43,754 nt of DNA, taken from positions 1 to 43,754 of the IMG/VR virus record IMGVR_UViG_3300037245_001420; one strand, 5' to 3'. This DNA is from a virus. The notes below the pieces were generated by a model that was given only the letters and a program-made list of their open reading frames with translations, was not told the origin of the DNA and did not search any database. Shown one piece after another: positions 26,801-33,981 of the stretch (position 1 is the first letter of the stretch; every line of letters starts with the position of its first letter). Made by a program: the position numbers and the translations under genes.

Positions 26801-26972
26801 TGCTAATGGAGGTAGTACTGGTAATGGTTTAGCAACTGCGGTACTAAATACAGTAGATACTAGTATATCACTTGAAGTTATAGATAATGAAAATTATAAT
26901 TATGGAATAAGTGTTTCTCAGTTGGAGGTAGGAGAAAAGGTTTATGATGCAACAATAATTTATACTTTGTAA
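23862..26972 (+). CDS. Large tail fibre with N-terminal signal peptide
   Basis: 1036 residues. Residues 1-19 form a Sec signal peptide (MKKTILLIAFLFVSILGYS). The middle is beta-rich. A glycine-rich hinge lies near residue 567 (AAGGGAGGAG). The C-terminal third has fibre repeats of the LGIGTSSPNL and VGIGTITPLRKLEV type, then ANKKYVDDNISGSG and a terminal domain. Such repeats occur in Bacteroidota tail fibres and in host surface proteins. The signal peptide is unexpected for a virion protein and suggests descent from, or exchange with, a host exported protein. Confidence 0.75.
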   Translation: MKKTILLIAFLFVSILGYSQNNVRDIKIRNSLTLQDSNVTNITTGDTLATKEWTIENAAILTGNPTEIFFNSGGILGSSPLFTYDPSDSTLTVDSLQLANGEKISWNSDDNTINIPTGFGSVIQAGQEIQIKVYNSTGSLIPNGSAVYPSGIFNDFGSISLAQSNSHENIGVDYGLTTISIDDNNFGFVVWFGKARDLNTSMYNLGDTIWISASNAGELTNVMPSFPNYAIQIGIVMKVGVSDGIIFVTSRSTIDDTFINFYNGVIRENFDFRVTATGGVITGTLSPTNGHPDLTLIFSDGFTTFDTSPSATITLTAGTNKIPQMNYVYIPKSTKVLTVSTSSFPTTEHKAIAKLLLKSSDFVEKYKATINQNINDPLANTTTFQGQLSVITKRIRRDHAKHISGTEGVSTIETGPTPDDVWVSVTEGRVAQLNDHTFPAFDSQTGDSLYISNHFTNPDTLIGNLNELLNDALGNSINNTSLSVVSWGVINKTGEPSLVKINLPVGTYAFASPDNAVSDALNYSVYSFPTEYTGVGFLIARFTYTYKNDVWVLIDTEDLTGFTPNTAAGGGAGGAGVTTFLGLTDTESSYTAYEFQVANAGATALESPSNLVYDGTHLGIGTSSPNLFVPLTISSSVPGIQFIDIDGADWLYNADAGSFTIKEGVAGSAPITHFTIESGGDILLGVVAKTHENVTEQFIINPQGDLTGTLAAPNLAFTNSDLTTDVGLFLISDNNLAITVNSIEAMRLTEDDVTVDSSLYVGGNVGIGTITPLRKLEVFDATNSVIGLFKGNNATANYIDINNLNAAGDVGIRFQSETSVKWAVGNHKNNSDAFTIGSGAFGSSDKFIINRTSGNISINNTNDIYKFDVNGTGRFTGIVNFDVFPITPSSAPTTDYQVANKKYVDDNISGSGTFYYAVNPSSFIASAPNSDPVALTTGQISASSSTINIYAPINLPHGATVTSVIVRGDVSTRTWALTRFANGGSTGNGLATAVLNTVDTSISLEVIDNENYNYGISVSQLEVGEKVYDATIIYTL

Positions 26973-26983
26973 AATTAAAAACT

Positions 26984-27124
26984 ATGAAAAAACTAGCAAT
27001 TATATTCAGCATTATGTTATTTGGGTTAATTGGATTAGTACAAACAGATACAACAGTATTTTTTGAATCTAAAACTATTGATGTAACAACAGAAAGGACA
27101 ATAACTAACCGAAGTGTAAGATAA
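26984..27124 (+). CDS. Small exported or membrane protein before the lysis genes
   Basis: 46 residues with an N-terminal hydrophobic segment (about 3-19), then a polar threonine-rich tail. It could be cleaved as a secreted peptide or remain anchored. Position between the fibre gene and lysis genes suggests a spanin-like or fibre accessory role, unproven. Confidence 0.45.
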   Translation: MKKLAIIFSIMLFGLIGLVQTDTTVFFESKTIDVTTERTITNRSVR

Positions 27125-27151
27125 TTGATAATAATTTAATAAATTTGTATA

Positions 27152-27409
27152 ATGAAAAAAAATGACATTTTTAAGATAGCAGTTACATCTATTGCAAGCA
27201 TATTTATAACCATCGTTATACTTTCATTTACAGTTATAGGAAGCAAGGCGAATAAAGACTATGTTGATGAACAAGACAAAGAAATAAGGACTGAAATCAA
27301 AACAACTATGTCAGAACATGAAAAGATACATGAAGAAACAAATCGACAATTCACACAAATTCAAACTGATTTAACTATTATAAAGGAATATTTAATCAAT
27401 AAGCCATGA
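27152..27409 (+). CDS. Membrane protein with coiled coil (lysis region)
   Basis: 85 residues: a membrane helix (about 9-29), then a charged coiled coil (35-80). The architecture resembles XhlA-like or inner-membrane spanin proteins. It overlaps the next small membrane gene by ATGA, and both precede the amidase. Confidence 0.6.
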   Translation: MKKNDIFKIAVTSIASIFITIVILSFTVIGSKANKDYVDEQDKEIRTEIKTTMSEHEKIHEETNRQFTQIQTDLTIIKEYLINKP

Positions 27410-27570
27410 TAGAACAATTTGGTCAATATATAGTACAAGCTCCGTTAGCGGTAATAGTATTGGCTTATATTTATTTTGCGGACAGACAAAAAGCAAAGGT
27501 TATTAAAACTTTATCTGAACAAAATACAGAATTATTAAAATTAATAGGTGATTTAACAAAGAAAAGATGA
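27406..27570 (+). CDS. Candidate holin
   Basis: 54 residues with one membrane helix (about 9-25, YIVQAPLAVIVLAYIYFA) and a basic, helical C-terminus. Size and position directly upstream of, and overlapping, the amidase gene are typical of a holin. The sequence family is not recognised. Confidence 0.55.
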   Translation: MIEQFGQYIVQAPLAVIVLAYIYFADRQKAKVIKTLSEQNTELLKLIGDLTKKR

Positions 27571-28145
27571 GCAAATACTTATACATATTAGACAACGGAC
27601 ACGGACTGAACACAACGAAAAAAGAGTCTAAAGTTTGGCAAGATGGAACCCAACTAAAAGAATATCAATTTAATCGTAATGTAGTTAAATATTTATCTTT
27701 TATGCTGCGTGATGCTAAAATTGATTTTGAGATTTTAGTAACTGAGTTGAAAGATATTCCTTTAAAAAGTGGTCGTGCTGTACGTGCTAATGAGTTTTCA
27801 AAGAACAGAGATAGTATTGTAATTTCTATTCACGCAAATAAATTTCCACCAGATGATAGAGTAAATGGATTTGAAACACATTATTTCAAAAGAAGCGGAT
27901 ACGAAAGTAAAAGAGGCAAAGAAATCGCAAAAATATTTCAAAAACATATTGGTACATTAGGAAATAACAGAGGCATAAAGGGATCTCAATTCGCAATACT
28001 CAGATGGCCTAAATCTCCTAGTATTTTAACTGAGAATGGATATTATACAAACGAAAAAGAATGTAAAAAGCTAATGACATCTGATTTTCAGTATGAAATA
28101 GCATTACAACATTATAAAGCAATTCAAGAAATTGAGGCGTCATGA
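27567..28145 (+). CDS. N-acetylmuramoyl-L-alanine amidase (endolysin)
   Basis: 192 residues, a single Amidase_3-type domain. Zinc ligands and catalytic residues are visible: H12 (DNGHG), E32 (LKEYQFN), H89 (SIHAN) and E155 (LTENGY). No signal peptide and no separate wall-binding domain, so release depends on a holin. It cuts the amide bond between the sugar chain and the stem peptide of peptidoglycan. Both neighbours overlap by ATGA. Confidence 0.9.
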   Translation: MSKYLYILDNGHGLNTTKKESKVWQDGTQLKEYQFNRNVVKYLSFMLRDAKIDFEILVTELKDIPLKSGRAVRANEFSKNRDSIVISIHANKFPPDDRVNGFETHYFKRSGYESKRGKEIAKIFQKHIGTLGNNRGIKGSQFAILRWPKSPSILTENGYYTNEKECKKLMTSDFQYEIALQHYKAIQEIEAS

Positions 28146-28309
28146 AAGAGTACTTAATAGTGATAGGTATAACGTGGTTATCTAAGACTTTAATAGATTT
28201 AGGTATAAAGTATTCAAAAACAACTAAAAATACAATAGACGACGTTATTTTCGATAATTTAAAGGGTTTATTAAACAGTATTACTAACATAAAAAAGAAA
28301 AAGAAATGA
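28142..28309 (+). CDS. Small membrane protein after the endolysin
   Basis: 55 residues with one N-terminal membrane helix (about 4-22) and a basic C-terminus ending in KKKKK. Coupled to both neighbours by ATGA. It could be a second holin-type or antiholin protein. Confidence 0.5.
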   Translation: MKEYLIVIGITWLSKTLIDLGIKYSKTTKNTIDDVIFDNLKGLLNSITNIKKKKK

Positions 28310-28656
28310 TTTTAACAAAAGAATTAAGAAAAGCATTTGCAAAAAAACTTGATGATTTAATTAAGTTGCCAGTTTGGGCAGAACCATTCGATCGAATGTT
28401 ATTTAAAATAGCATTAGAATATCTTGATGAAAATTATGGTGAAAAAATTCCTGAAAAGTTTGTTGATGATATTCAAAAGACAGTTCAGTTGTTTGTTGAT
28501 GACGATTATATTGGAATATTAGAAGTGATTCCTAATGTAATTAATGATGTTGTTGACATTCCTGGACTAGATGAAGATTTAGAAGGTAAGTTTTTTGCTA
28601 TAAATCTTAAAGCTATATTTGAGTTTATTAAATATTATGCTGAAAAGAATAAATAG
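28306..28656 (+). CDS. Unknown acidic protein at the end of the lysis operon
   Basis: 116 residues, helical, acidic, no membrane segment. It overlaps the preceding stop and is the last gene before a strong terminator. No family recognised. Confidence 0.6.
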   Translation: MILTKELRKAFAKKLDDLIKLPVWAEPFDRMLFKIALEYLDENYGEKIPEKFVDDIQKTVQLFVDDDYIGILEVIPNVINDVVDIPGLDEDLEGKFFAINLKAIFEFIKYYAEKNK

Positions 28657-28674
28657 CCGAGATTTGCGGAATAA

Positions 28675-28706
28675 AAAAAGACCATCATTCCAGTGATGGT
28701 CTTTTT
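28675..28706. terminator. Bidirectional intrinsic terminator
   Basis: A 13-base perfect stem, AAAAAGACCATCA with TGATGGTCTTTTT, around a six-base loop. It provides a T run on both strands and ends the late operon from the left and the reverse-strand genes from the right. Positions 28707-28823 hold no gene. Confidence 0.92.
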
Positions 28707-28823
28707 AATTAAACCTAAAATTGAATTAGTGATTAGAACATATTACTAAATATATGCGACTTCAAAATTACGAATAAATAAAATGATACGCAAATAATAA
28801 AATATCAGTGATTCTTTGTGTTG

Positions 28824-29066
28824 TTAATTATTATCGCTTTCGTAATGATCATAACTATCATTATCTCTACAACCGTGGCAAGGTTCTACATATTTACTAA
28901 TTGCATTATGCTTACAGGTGCCACAGTCAATAATAGGCACAGTTAACAATTTGATTAACTTTTGTTCAAGCCATTCTACGTAATCAATGTCTGGTTCATT
29001 TTGTGTGTTTTCCCAGTTATATCCTGACTCATTTTTAAATTCGCGTCTTAATTTTAATTTATCCAT
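28824..29066 (-). CDS. Small protein with cysteine pairs, reverse strand
   Basis: 80 residues. CGTC and CHGC suggest a zinc knuckle in the C-terminal half. The N-terminal half is acidic. It lies five bases after the helix-turn-helix gene at 29071, on the same strand, and probably shares its promoter. Function unknown. Confidence 0.6.
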   Translation of the reverse strand: MDKLKLRREFKNESGYNWENTQNEPDIDYVEWLEQKLIKLLTVPIIDCGTCKHNAISKYVEPCHGCRDNDSYDHYESDNN

Positions 29067-29070
29067 ATTC

Positions 29071-29280
29071 CTATTTTAGTTTCTCATGATGAAACAGTTC
29101 TTCTTCAGAACATGCTACGTATTTATCAAGATGTTTATAATAACCTTTATTTTTAATATTCCAAACGGTTTGCCTAGAACAATTGTATTTTTCGCATATA
29201 TAAAATGTCTTAACTTTACCCTCGTTTAGCAATTGCTTAATCTCAATTACTTGCTTTTCTGTTAGTTTTCTGTTTGCCAT
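29071..29280 (-). CDS. Small helix-turn-helix regulator, candidate switch repressor
   Basis: 69 residues from MANRKLTEKQ. Helices at about 7-17 and 21-30 are followed by a recognition helix NCSRQTVWNIKNKGYY, a resolvase- or Trp-repressor-like helix-turn-helix. A TTG start 21 bases upstream would lie inside the -7 element, so the ATG is used. The gene is divergent from the early operon, and both promoters contain ATTGACAAA-type elements. Autoregulation and repression of early genes is an inference from this layout. Confidence 0.65.
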   Translation of the reverse strand: MANRKLTEKQVIEIKQLLNEGKVKTFYICEKYNCSRQTVWNIKNKGYYKHLDKYVACSEEELFHHEKLK

Positions 29281-29298
29281 ATCAATAATATTTATTGA

Positions 29299-29330
29299 CA
29301 AATGTAATTATATAAAATCGCAATAACAAA
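29299..29330 (-). promoter_or_regulatory. Promoter of the reverse-strand regulator
   Basis: Read on the reverse strand: TTTG (29330-29327), 20 bases, TACATTTG (29306-29299), a full consensus match. The sequence ATTGACAAATGTAAT at 29294-29308 overlaps the -7 element and resembles the operator of the divergent promoter. Confidence 0.75.
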
Positions 29331-29384
29331 TAATAAGGTATAAAATGCATTTAATAATATAAATTTAAAATAATTACTAAATAG

Positions 29385-29415
29385 TTTGCATATTGACAAA
29401 AGTCAATGTATCTTG
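29385..29415 (+). promoter_or_regulatory. Early promoter with operator in the spacer
   Basis: TTTG (29385-29388), 20 bases, TATCTTG (29409-29415). The spacer holds the palindrome ATTGAC-AAAA-GTCAAT (29392-29407). Binding there would block RNA polymerase directly. It starts the early gene block at 29438. Confidence 0.78.
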
Positions 29416-29437
29416 CAATCGAATTAAACTTAAAATT

Positions 29438-29569
29438 ATGAAAACCGAAGAAAAAAAGCAAGTGCAAGAACTACGTGAAAAATTGATAAAAGAAGCTAAA
29501 TGGTCAATCGCTTATCATACTCAAAAATTAAGAGAAGCAAAAATTACACTTCAATTATTAATAAAATAA
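29438..29569 (+). CDS. First early gene, small helical protein
   Basis: 43 residues, one long charged helix (KKQVQELREKLIKEAKW). It is the first reading frame after the early promoter, with a leader of about 20 bases. Function unknown. Confidence 0.5.
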   Translation: MKTEEKKQVQELREKLIKEAKWSIAYHTQKLREAKITLQLLIK

Positions 29570-29573
29570 GGAT

Positions 29574-29717
29574 ATGAAAGCTTGGTTTGAAACATCAGAA
29601 TTAAGATGTAGGATAGGAATTATTACAGATCACTATCTAAATTACATTGAATTACAAGATATGGAAACATTAGAATTTCATATTGTACACGAAAGTAAAG
29701 TTGAATTAATAAAATAG
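29574..29717 (+). CDS. Small unknown protein
   Basis: 47 residues, acidic and aromatic, beginning MKAWFETSELR. It starts four bases after the preceding stop, in the same transcript. No motif. Confidence 0.5.
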   Translation: MKAWFETSELRCRIGIITDHYLNYIELQDMETLEFHIVHESKVELIK

Positions 29718-29719
29718 GT

Positions 29720-29980
29720 ATGGTAAATTTAAGATTTAGAATAAAAAAAATGACAGATCAATTAATTGAATGGTCTGAGGACAATACAGCAGGGTTAATA
29801 ATGTCAAGACCTATGATTTGGAAACTCACTTATTATTTATGGAATCATAGACTTATTATAAGTGATATTGATATAGATGAGTTGATGGGAGATTTAGAAA
29901 GCGAGAGAGGATTTTTAATGAAAGCATCAGATTTTAAAGGATTAATTGAAATAGAAATGAATAAATATAAAATAAAATAA
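29720..29980 (+). CDS. Unknown early protein
   Basis: 86 residues. Mixed helices, tryptophans at three positions, acidic C-terminal half. An internal ATG (29750) would give a shorter form. No family recognised. Confidence 0.6.
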   Translation: MVNLRFRIKKMTDQLIEWSEDNTAGLIMSRPMIWKLTYYLWNHRLIISDIDIDELMGDLESERGFLMKASDFKGLIEIEMNKYKIK

Positions 29981-29982
29981 TC

Positions 29983-30168
29983 ATGACATCCAGAGAAAAG
30001 GCAATGCAATGGTGGTATAAAATGAACTTAGAACAAAAGTTTTTTAAAACCATAGAACACAATAATCTAATAATAGGTGATTGCGCTCGACATCCTGATA
30101 CATTAACAGGTAGTGAAATTGAGTTAATTTACAATGAAGAAAGCAAGAATCAAAAGAAACTTTTTTAA
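29983..30168 (+). CDS. Unknown early protein
   Basis: 61 residues beginning MTSREKAMQWWYKMN, a start that I associate with small hypothetical proteins of Bacteroides phages. The C-terminus (LTGSEIELIYNEE) is also typical. Function unknown. Confidence 0.6.
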   Translation: MTSREKAMQWWYKMNLEQKFFKTIEHNNLIIGDCARHPDTLTGSEIELIYNEESKNQKKLF

Positions 30169-30179
30169 TAAAATAAGAT

Positions 30180-30677
30180 ATGAAAACACATTGGTTACAA
30201 AATCCGAATAAAAATTATCTTGGTCATTGGGATTTGCCTGATGGTAAGGATATGATATTAACAATTAAATCTGCAAATTGGGAGGATGTTACAAATCCGG
30301 TCATAAACAAAACTGAATCAAAAAGAGTTGTAAGATTCGAAGAAAAAGTAAAGCCTTTTATTTGCAATCAAATTAATGCCGTTTCCATTACAAAATCAAC
30401 AGGTGTTAAATTTATGCAAGATAGTCTAGGATTTAAAATACAGCTTTACGTATCTACGATTATAGATAACAGAACGAAGGAAACTATAGACTGTATTAGA
30501 ATTAGAAAAGAATCTGTTGTTAAGAAGGAATTACCAAGTTTGATACCATCTGATAAAACAAATTGGGATAAGGTAGTATTAGGGTTAAAAAACGGATTCA
30601 CTATTGATCAAGTAAAAACTAGATGGTCGTTATCGAAAGCTGCACAAGAAAGTTTAGTAATGGAGGCAGCGAAATGA
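30180..30677 (+). CDS. Conserved early phage protein (MKTHWLQNPNKNYLGHWDLP type)
   Basis: 165 residues. The N-terminal pattern and the later KPFICNQINAVSITKSTG stretch match a widespread hypothetical family of Bacteroidota phages. A DNA-metabolism role is suggested by its place before a recombination-type nuclease, with which it overlaps by ATGA. No catalytic motif is visible. Confidence 0.65.
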   Translation: MKTHWLQNPNKNYLGHWDLPDGKDMILTIKSANWEDVTNPVINKTESKRVVRFEEKVKPFICNQINAVSITKSTGVKFMQDSLGFKIQLYVSTIIDNRTKETIDCIRIRKESVVKKELPSLIPSDKTNWDKVVLGLKNGFTIDQVKTRWSLSKAAQESLVMEAAK

Positions 30678-31492
30678 GAGAATTTAAAGCAAGATGTTCA
30701 AAACTTAATCATATTAAGATAACATCAATAACTGATAAGCAATTAATAACATTAGATGATTTGTCAAAAAAAGAAAAATTAACTGTTAAGCAAAATGAAA
30801 CTTTAATTGACCTTAAATACAAAAGAGATAATCCGGAAATTTCACAAGGTACTAAAACCTATTGTAAGAAATGGTTAAAAGAGCAGACATTTAAAAGACG
30901 AAAAGAATTTACATCTAAATATACTGAAAAGGGAAATATTACAGAAGATAATAGTATAGATTTCATTGCAGATCAACTAGGATTTGGTATGTTAATTAAA
31001 AATGAAACCTTTTTTAGTAATGAATATTTTGATGGAACACCCGATGTAGTTATTTCAATTCTTGTTATTGATGCTAAAAATAGTTGGGATCAAGATACGT
31101 TTCCTTTGTATGAAACCGAAATTCCAGAAGATGATTATTATGGTCAATTGCAAGGATATATGAATTTAACAGGCAAAAGGAAATCTTTATTAGTTTATAT
31201 ATTATCGGATACACCAATAAATATAATTGAACGTGAAGCGTATTTCTGGTGTAGGGATAACGGATATGAAGAGTTAGACATTGAAGTTCATAAAGAATTT
31301 ATCCGTAAAATGACTTACAATGATATTCCTAATGAAGATAAAATAAAAGTTTTTGAAGTTGAATACGATGAAGCTTATATTAAAGAAAAAGAATTAGGTG
31401 TTAAATTGTGTCGGGAATACATCAAAGAATTAATAGATCAAAGAGAATCAGAAAAGAAAAGGATCAAAAAAACTTATAATGAAAAAGGATAA
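30674..31492 (+). CDS. PD-(D/E)XK nuclease
   Basis: 272 residues from MREFKARCSK. An earlier in-frame start lies within the upstream gene and is not preferred. Motifs of the RecB/YqaJ-like fold are visible: a glutamate in the first helix (about E86-E91), D124 in GTPD, D133-A-K135 (IDAK), and QLQGY with Q158. Probably an exonuclease or Cas4-like nuclease in replication or recombination. It overlaps the next gene by 14 bases. Confidence 0.75.
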   Translation: MREFKARCSKLNHIKITSITDKQLITLDDLSKKEKLTVKQNETLIDLKYKRDNPEISQGTKTYCKKWLKEQTFKRRKEFTSKYTEKGNITEDNSIDFIADQLGFGMLIKNETFFSNEYFDGTPDVVISILVIDAKNSWDQDTFPLYETEIPEDDYYGQLQGYMNLTGKRKSLLVYILSDTPINIIEREAYFWCRDNGYEELDIEVHKEFIRKMTYNDIPNEDKIKVFEVEYDEAYIKEKELGVKLCREYIKELIDQRESEKKRIKKTYNEKG

Positions 31493-31955
31493 TCTATTAA
31501 TATTCAAAGACGGTAAACCACAACCATACGAACAAGAAGATCGTATCGAATATGCTAAACTAAAAGAAGGTGATTTTATCAAATGGTCAACTTACGATGT
31601 AAGATCAATACTTTATCACAGGCGGTTTTTTAAATTACTTGCTACGGTATTGGAACACATCCCAGAGAAAGTTAATTCATACGTAGATAAAGAAACCGGA
31701 TTAACAGGTGATAGATATGTAACAGTTGACTCATTATTGATTGAATTAAAGCTTCAAATGCACCTTTATGACCTTCATGTTACTTTAGGCGGTAAACAGA
31801 TTTATGTTCCCAGGTCAATAAATTTTAAGGGAATGGGTCAAAAGAAGTTTCAGAAGTTTGTAAAAGATGCACAGCCGATAATATTAAAGAGGTTTTTACC
31901 GGACATTTCAGTTGAAACGTTTGATAAGGAATTTATGAATTTAATGTTTGATTAA
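31479..31955 (+). CDS. DUF1367-like protein
   Basis: 158 residues. The stretch FKLLATVLEHIPEKV, later YVPRSINFKGMGQKKF and the C-terminal DKEFMNLM resemble the phage DUF1367 family, a group of unknown function usually encoded near recombination genes. It begins inside the nuclease gene and probably acts with it. Confidence 0.6.
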   Translation: MKKDNLLIFKDGKPQPYEQEDRIEYAKLKEGDFIKWSTYDVRSILYHRRFFKLLATVLEHIPEKVNSYVDKETGLTGDRYVTVDSLLIELKLQMHLYDLHVTLGGKQIYVPRSINFKGMGQKKFQKFVKDAQPIILKRFLPDISVETFDKEFMNLMFD

Positions 31956-31966
31956 TAACTAAAATT

Positions 31967-32167
31967 ATGGAAATAGATATTAAAAAAGTAATGGGGGATA
32001 CTCCAAAAGATCAATATGAAGCAGTTAGGAAAATGAATAAAGCTCAACAGGAAGTTATAGAAGCTTTACATATTATGCAATCAGCTATAGATTTTCCAGA
32101 AATAGAAATGATTGAGATAAATCAGAAAAGGATGAAAGATTATTTATCTAAATTTTGCAAAGATTAA
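31967..32167 (+). CDS. Small helical protein
   Basis: 66 residues, almost fully helical, with regularly spaced hydrophobics, possibly a dimerising coiled coil. No recognised family. Confidence 0.55.
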   Translation: MEIDIKKVMGDTPKDQYEAVRKMNKAQQEVIEALHIMQSAIDFPEIEMIEINQKRMKDYLSKFCKD

Positions 32168-32181
32168 CTAAAAACAATATT

Positions 32182-32361
32182 ATGAAAACAGTATTTAAAA
32201 CAGTAAACGAATTGATTGAAAAAGATGAAAAATGTCCACTTCCATTAGAAGTAATTCCTAATTACATGGGTATTAATTTATGTTCTGTTGATGCAATTAG
32301 TTGGCAAAAGCAAGATGATGGACAATTAACTAATTTGACAATTCATTTTTTACCAGAATAA
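32182..32361 (+). CDS. Small unknown protein
   Basis: 59 residues from the ATG at 32182, chosen over an in-frame start at 32155 that overlaps the previous gene and has no leader. Ends in a beta-rich stretch (LTNLTIHFLPE). Function unknown. Confidence 0.5.
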   Translation: MKTVFKTVNELIEKDEKCPLPLEVIPNYMGINLCSVDAISWQKQDDGQLTNLTIHFLPE

Positions 32362-32374
32362 ATAGTTAATTATG

Positions 32375-32406
32375 TTTGATATTGTCGATAAAATTCACTT
32401 ACTTTG
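32375..32406 (+). promoter_or_regulatory. Possible promoter before the gene at 32411
   Basis: TTTG (32375-32378), 21 bases and TACTTTG (32400-32406), slightly off consensus length. It leaves only four bases before the ATG at 32411 and makes the upstream ATG at 32372 unlikely. Confidence 0.4.
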
Positions 32407-32410
32407 TACT

Positions 32411-32680
32411 ATGAAAACCGTGTATGTAAATGTTTATAATGCTTTAGGGCAACTATATAATACCGAACTAGGAGTTAAGCGGTTTTCTTCCTTGTTCGGT
32501 TATTTTTTACATATCGGTTTCAAAATGGTCAACCGAGTGAGTGATTTTATCGACTCTATCCAAAAAGACATCAAGTTAACTACATCGAAAAACCGCAAAT
32601 CCAATCAATGTTCCACAAGCCAACAAATTGGTCAAGTCATGAATTATATTATTAGCGGAAATACTGCTGACAGTCAGTAG
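32411..32680 (+). CDS. Unknown protein with atypical base composition
   Basis: 89 residues beginning MKTVYVNVYNALGQ. Codons such as CGG, CTA, CCG and TCC are more frequent here than in neighbouring genes, and the C-terminus is rich in serine, glutamine and threonine. A separate promoter precedes it. It looks like a single-gene insert into the early block. No family recognised. Confidence 0.5.
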   Translation: MKTVYVNVYNALGQLYNTELGVKRFSSLFGYFLHIGFKMVNRVSDFIDSIQKDIKLTTSKNRKSNQCSTSQQIGQVMNYIISGNTADSQ

Positions 32681-32776
32681 ATGTATATTTGCTTTGGATT
32701 AGTTTTAAATAATTAATCAAACTCTCTTTAAATAAAATGACAGTATAAGGCTTGTTGTATCTAATAAATAGAAATT

Positions 32777-33073
32777 ATGATTAAAGAATTAACTGAAATT
32801 AGAAACGAATTATTACTAGGGTTAGAGTCTAAGGATTTGCTTTATATTAAAATGCAAGTTAATAAATTAGATACGCTTATATATAAACATAGCTCAAATA
32901 GCATTAAGAAAAAGGTTGACAAAAAGAAAAAAGGAACTTGTGGAGGCACAAATTTAGGCCCTTGGTGTATAGGATGTCAAAATGATATAAATAAGTGTCC
33001 AATATATAAATGTGATTGTTCTAATTCAAAGAAAATGGAAGGCATAAGTAAGAATTGTAAAGTACACAATTAA
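32777..33073 (+). CDS. Unknown protein with cysteine-rich C-terminus
   Basis: 98 residues. The second half has CGGTN, CIGC, CPIYKCDC and a final CKVHN, enough ligands for one or two zinc sites. The first half is helical. The 96 bases upstream contain TATATTTG (32684-32691) with a nearby CTGACAGTCAG palindrome, a possible but incomplete promoter. Confidence 0.6.
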   Translation: MIKELTEIRNELLLGLESKDLLYIKMQVNKLDTLIYKHSSNSIKKKVDKKKKGTCGGTNLGPWCIGCQNDINKCPIYKCDCSNSKKMEGISKNCKVHN

Positions 33074-33102
33074 TGAATCTAATAACTATTAAATAAGAAG
33101 TC

Positions 33103-33336
33103 ATGAGTAAAAGACAAAATCAAGAAAGGCAAAAAGAATTAGAGCCTAAAAGACTTGAACGTGCAAAAGCAAAGATTAGGGAATTAGATTTACCGATAAT
33201 TCATGAATCCGATAGAATGTTTAAGTTTGTTTATGATGAAGAAATAATTACATTTTATCCGTATTCAGGTTGGGCTACAGGTATAGGCATAAATGATGGT
33301 CGTGGATTAGATAATTTATTGAAGCAATTGGTATGA
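33103..33336 (+). CDS. Conserved small phage protein
   Basis: 77 residues. A charged N-terminal helix (QERQKELEPKRLERAKAKI) is followed by a compact beta part ending in FYPYSGWATGIGINDGRG. This ending is familiar from hypothetical Bacteroides phage proteins. It overlaps the next gene by ATGA. Confidence 0.6.
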   Translation: MSKRQNQERQKELEPKRLERAKAKIRELDLPIIHESDRMFKFVYDEEIITFYPYSGWATGIGINDGRGLDNLLKQLV

Positions 33337-33635
33337 GTAATAATGTACATCTATCTAATGGCAAAAGCATAAGCAGATCGGTATTTGAGCGAAGGATAAC
33401 TTTAGCTAAAGCTATGGTGTTAAATAGGCAAATAGAGGCTTACGGATATAATTTTTGTGTAAAATGTAAGCAAAATGATTGCATCCCTGTACAATGCAGC
33501 CATAATGTAAGCGTAAAGGAATGTGTCGAATCCGGAAAAGCTGAATTAGCTTATGATATTAATAATATAGAACCAGTTGGGCATTATTGCCATCGCAAAA
33601 AGGATGGTTTAGATTTGAAATTTAAAAACAATTAA
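33333..33635 (+). CDS. HNH-like nuclease or zinc protein
   Basis: 100 residues with CVKC, then PVQCSHNVSVKECVESGKAE, then EPVGHYCHRKKDGL. The arrangement CxxC..CSH..CHRKKD is like phage HNH proteins of the recombination-endonuclease type. If catalytic, the SH and CHRK histidines would be the key residues. Coupled to the preceding gene. Confidence 0.6.
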   Translation: MSNNVHLSNGKSISRSVFERRITLAKAMVLNRQIEAYGYNFCVKCKQNDCIPVQCSHNVSVKECVESGKAELAYDINNIEPVGHYCHRKKDGLDLKFKNN

Positions 33636-33646
33636 AATATAGAGAT

Positions 33647-33919
33647 ATGAGTAAAGAACATGAATTAACCGAAAAATTAAAAGTAATAGAAACTGAAATC
33701 CATGATAATAAGATAGATTTAAATTCTATTAGTGCAAAACTAGATATTGCGTATAAGTATGAAGATGATTTAATACAAAGACTTCAAAGCGCAAGAGAAA
33801 ACACAACCAAATTAAGGAATGATTTTTTCAAAACGGCGGGCGAAATTTCTGAGCAATACGATAAAATAAAAAATATTGTAGATATATTCACAGGTAACTT
33901 TTACAATCATAATATCTAA
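33647..33919 (+). CDS. Coiled-coil protein
   Basis: 90 residues; nearly the whole length is a heptad-like coiled coil (LTEKLKVIETEIHDNKIDL onward). Probably oligomeric. Role unknown. Confidence 0.6.
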   Translation: MSKEHELTEKLKVIETEIHDNKIDLNSISAKLDIAYKYEDDLIQRLQSARENTTKLRNDFFKTAGEISEQYDKIKNIVDIFTGNFYNHNI

Positions 33920-33925
33920 AATATG

Positions 33926-33956
33926 TTGTATAATTCATTAATATTTTGTACATTTA
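33926..33956 (+). promoter_or_regulatory. Promoter before the gene at 33982
   Basis: TTG (33926-33928), 20 bases, TACATTTA (33949-33956). The same -7 sequence occurs in the promoter at 37948. Confidence 0.55.
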
Positions 33957-33981
33957 ATTGCATTAAATAAAACCTAAAAAT

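Noticed and set aside
29281-29301. TTG start for the reverse-strand regulator
   Set aside because: It overlaps the -7 element of its own promoter. The ATG at 29280 fits the transcript.
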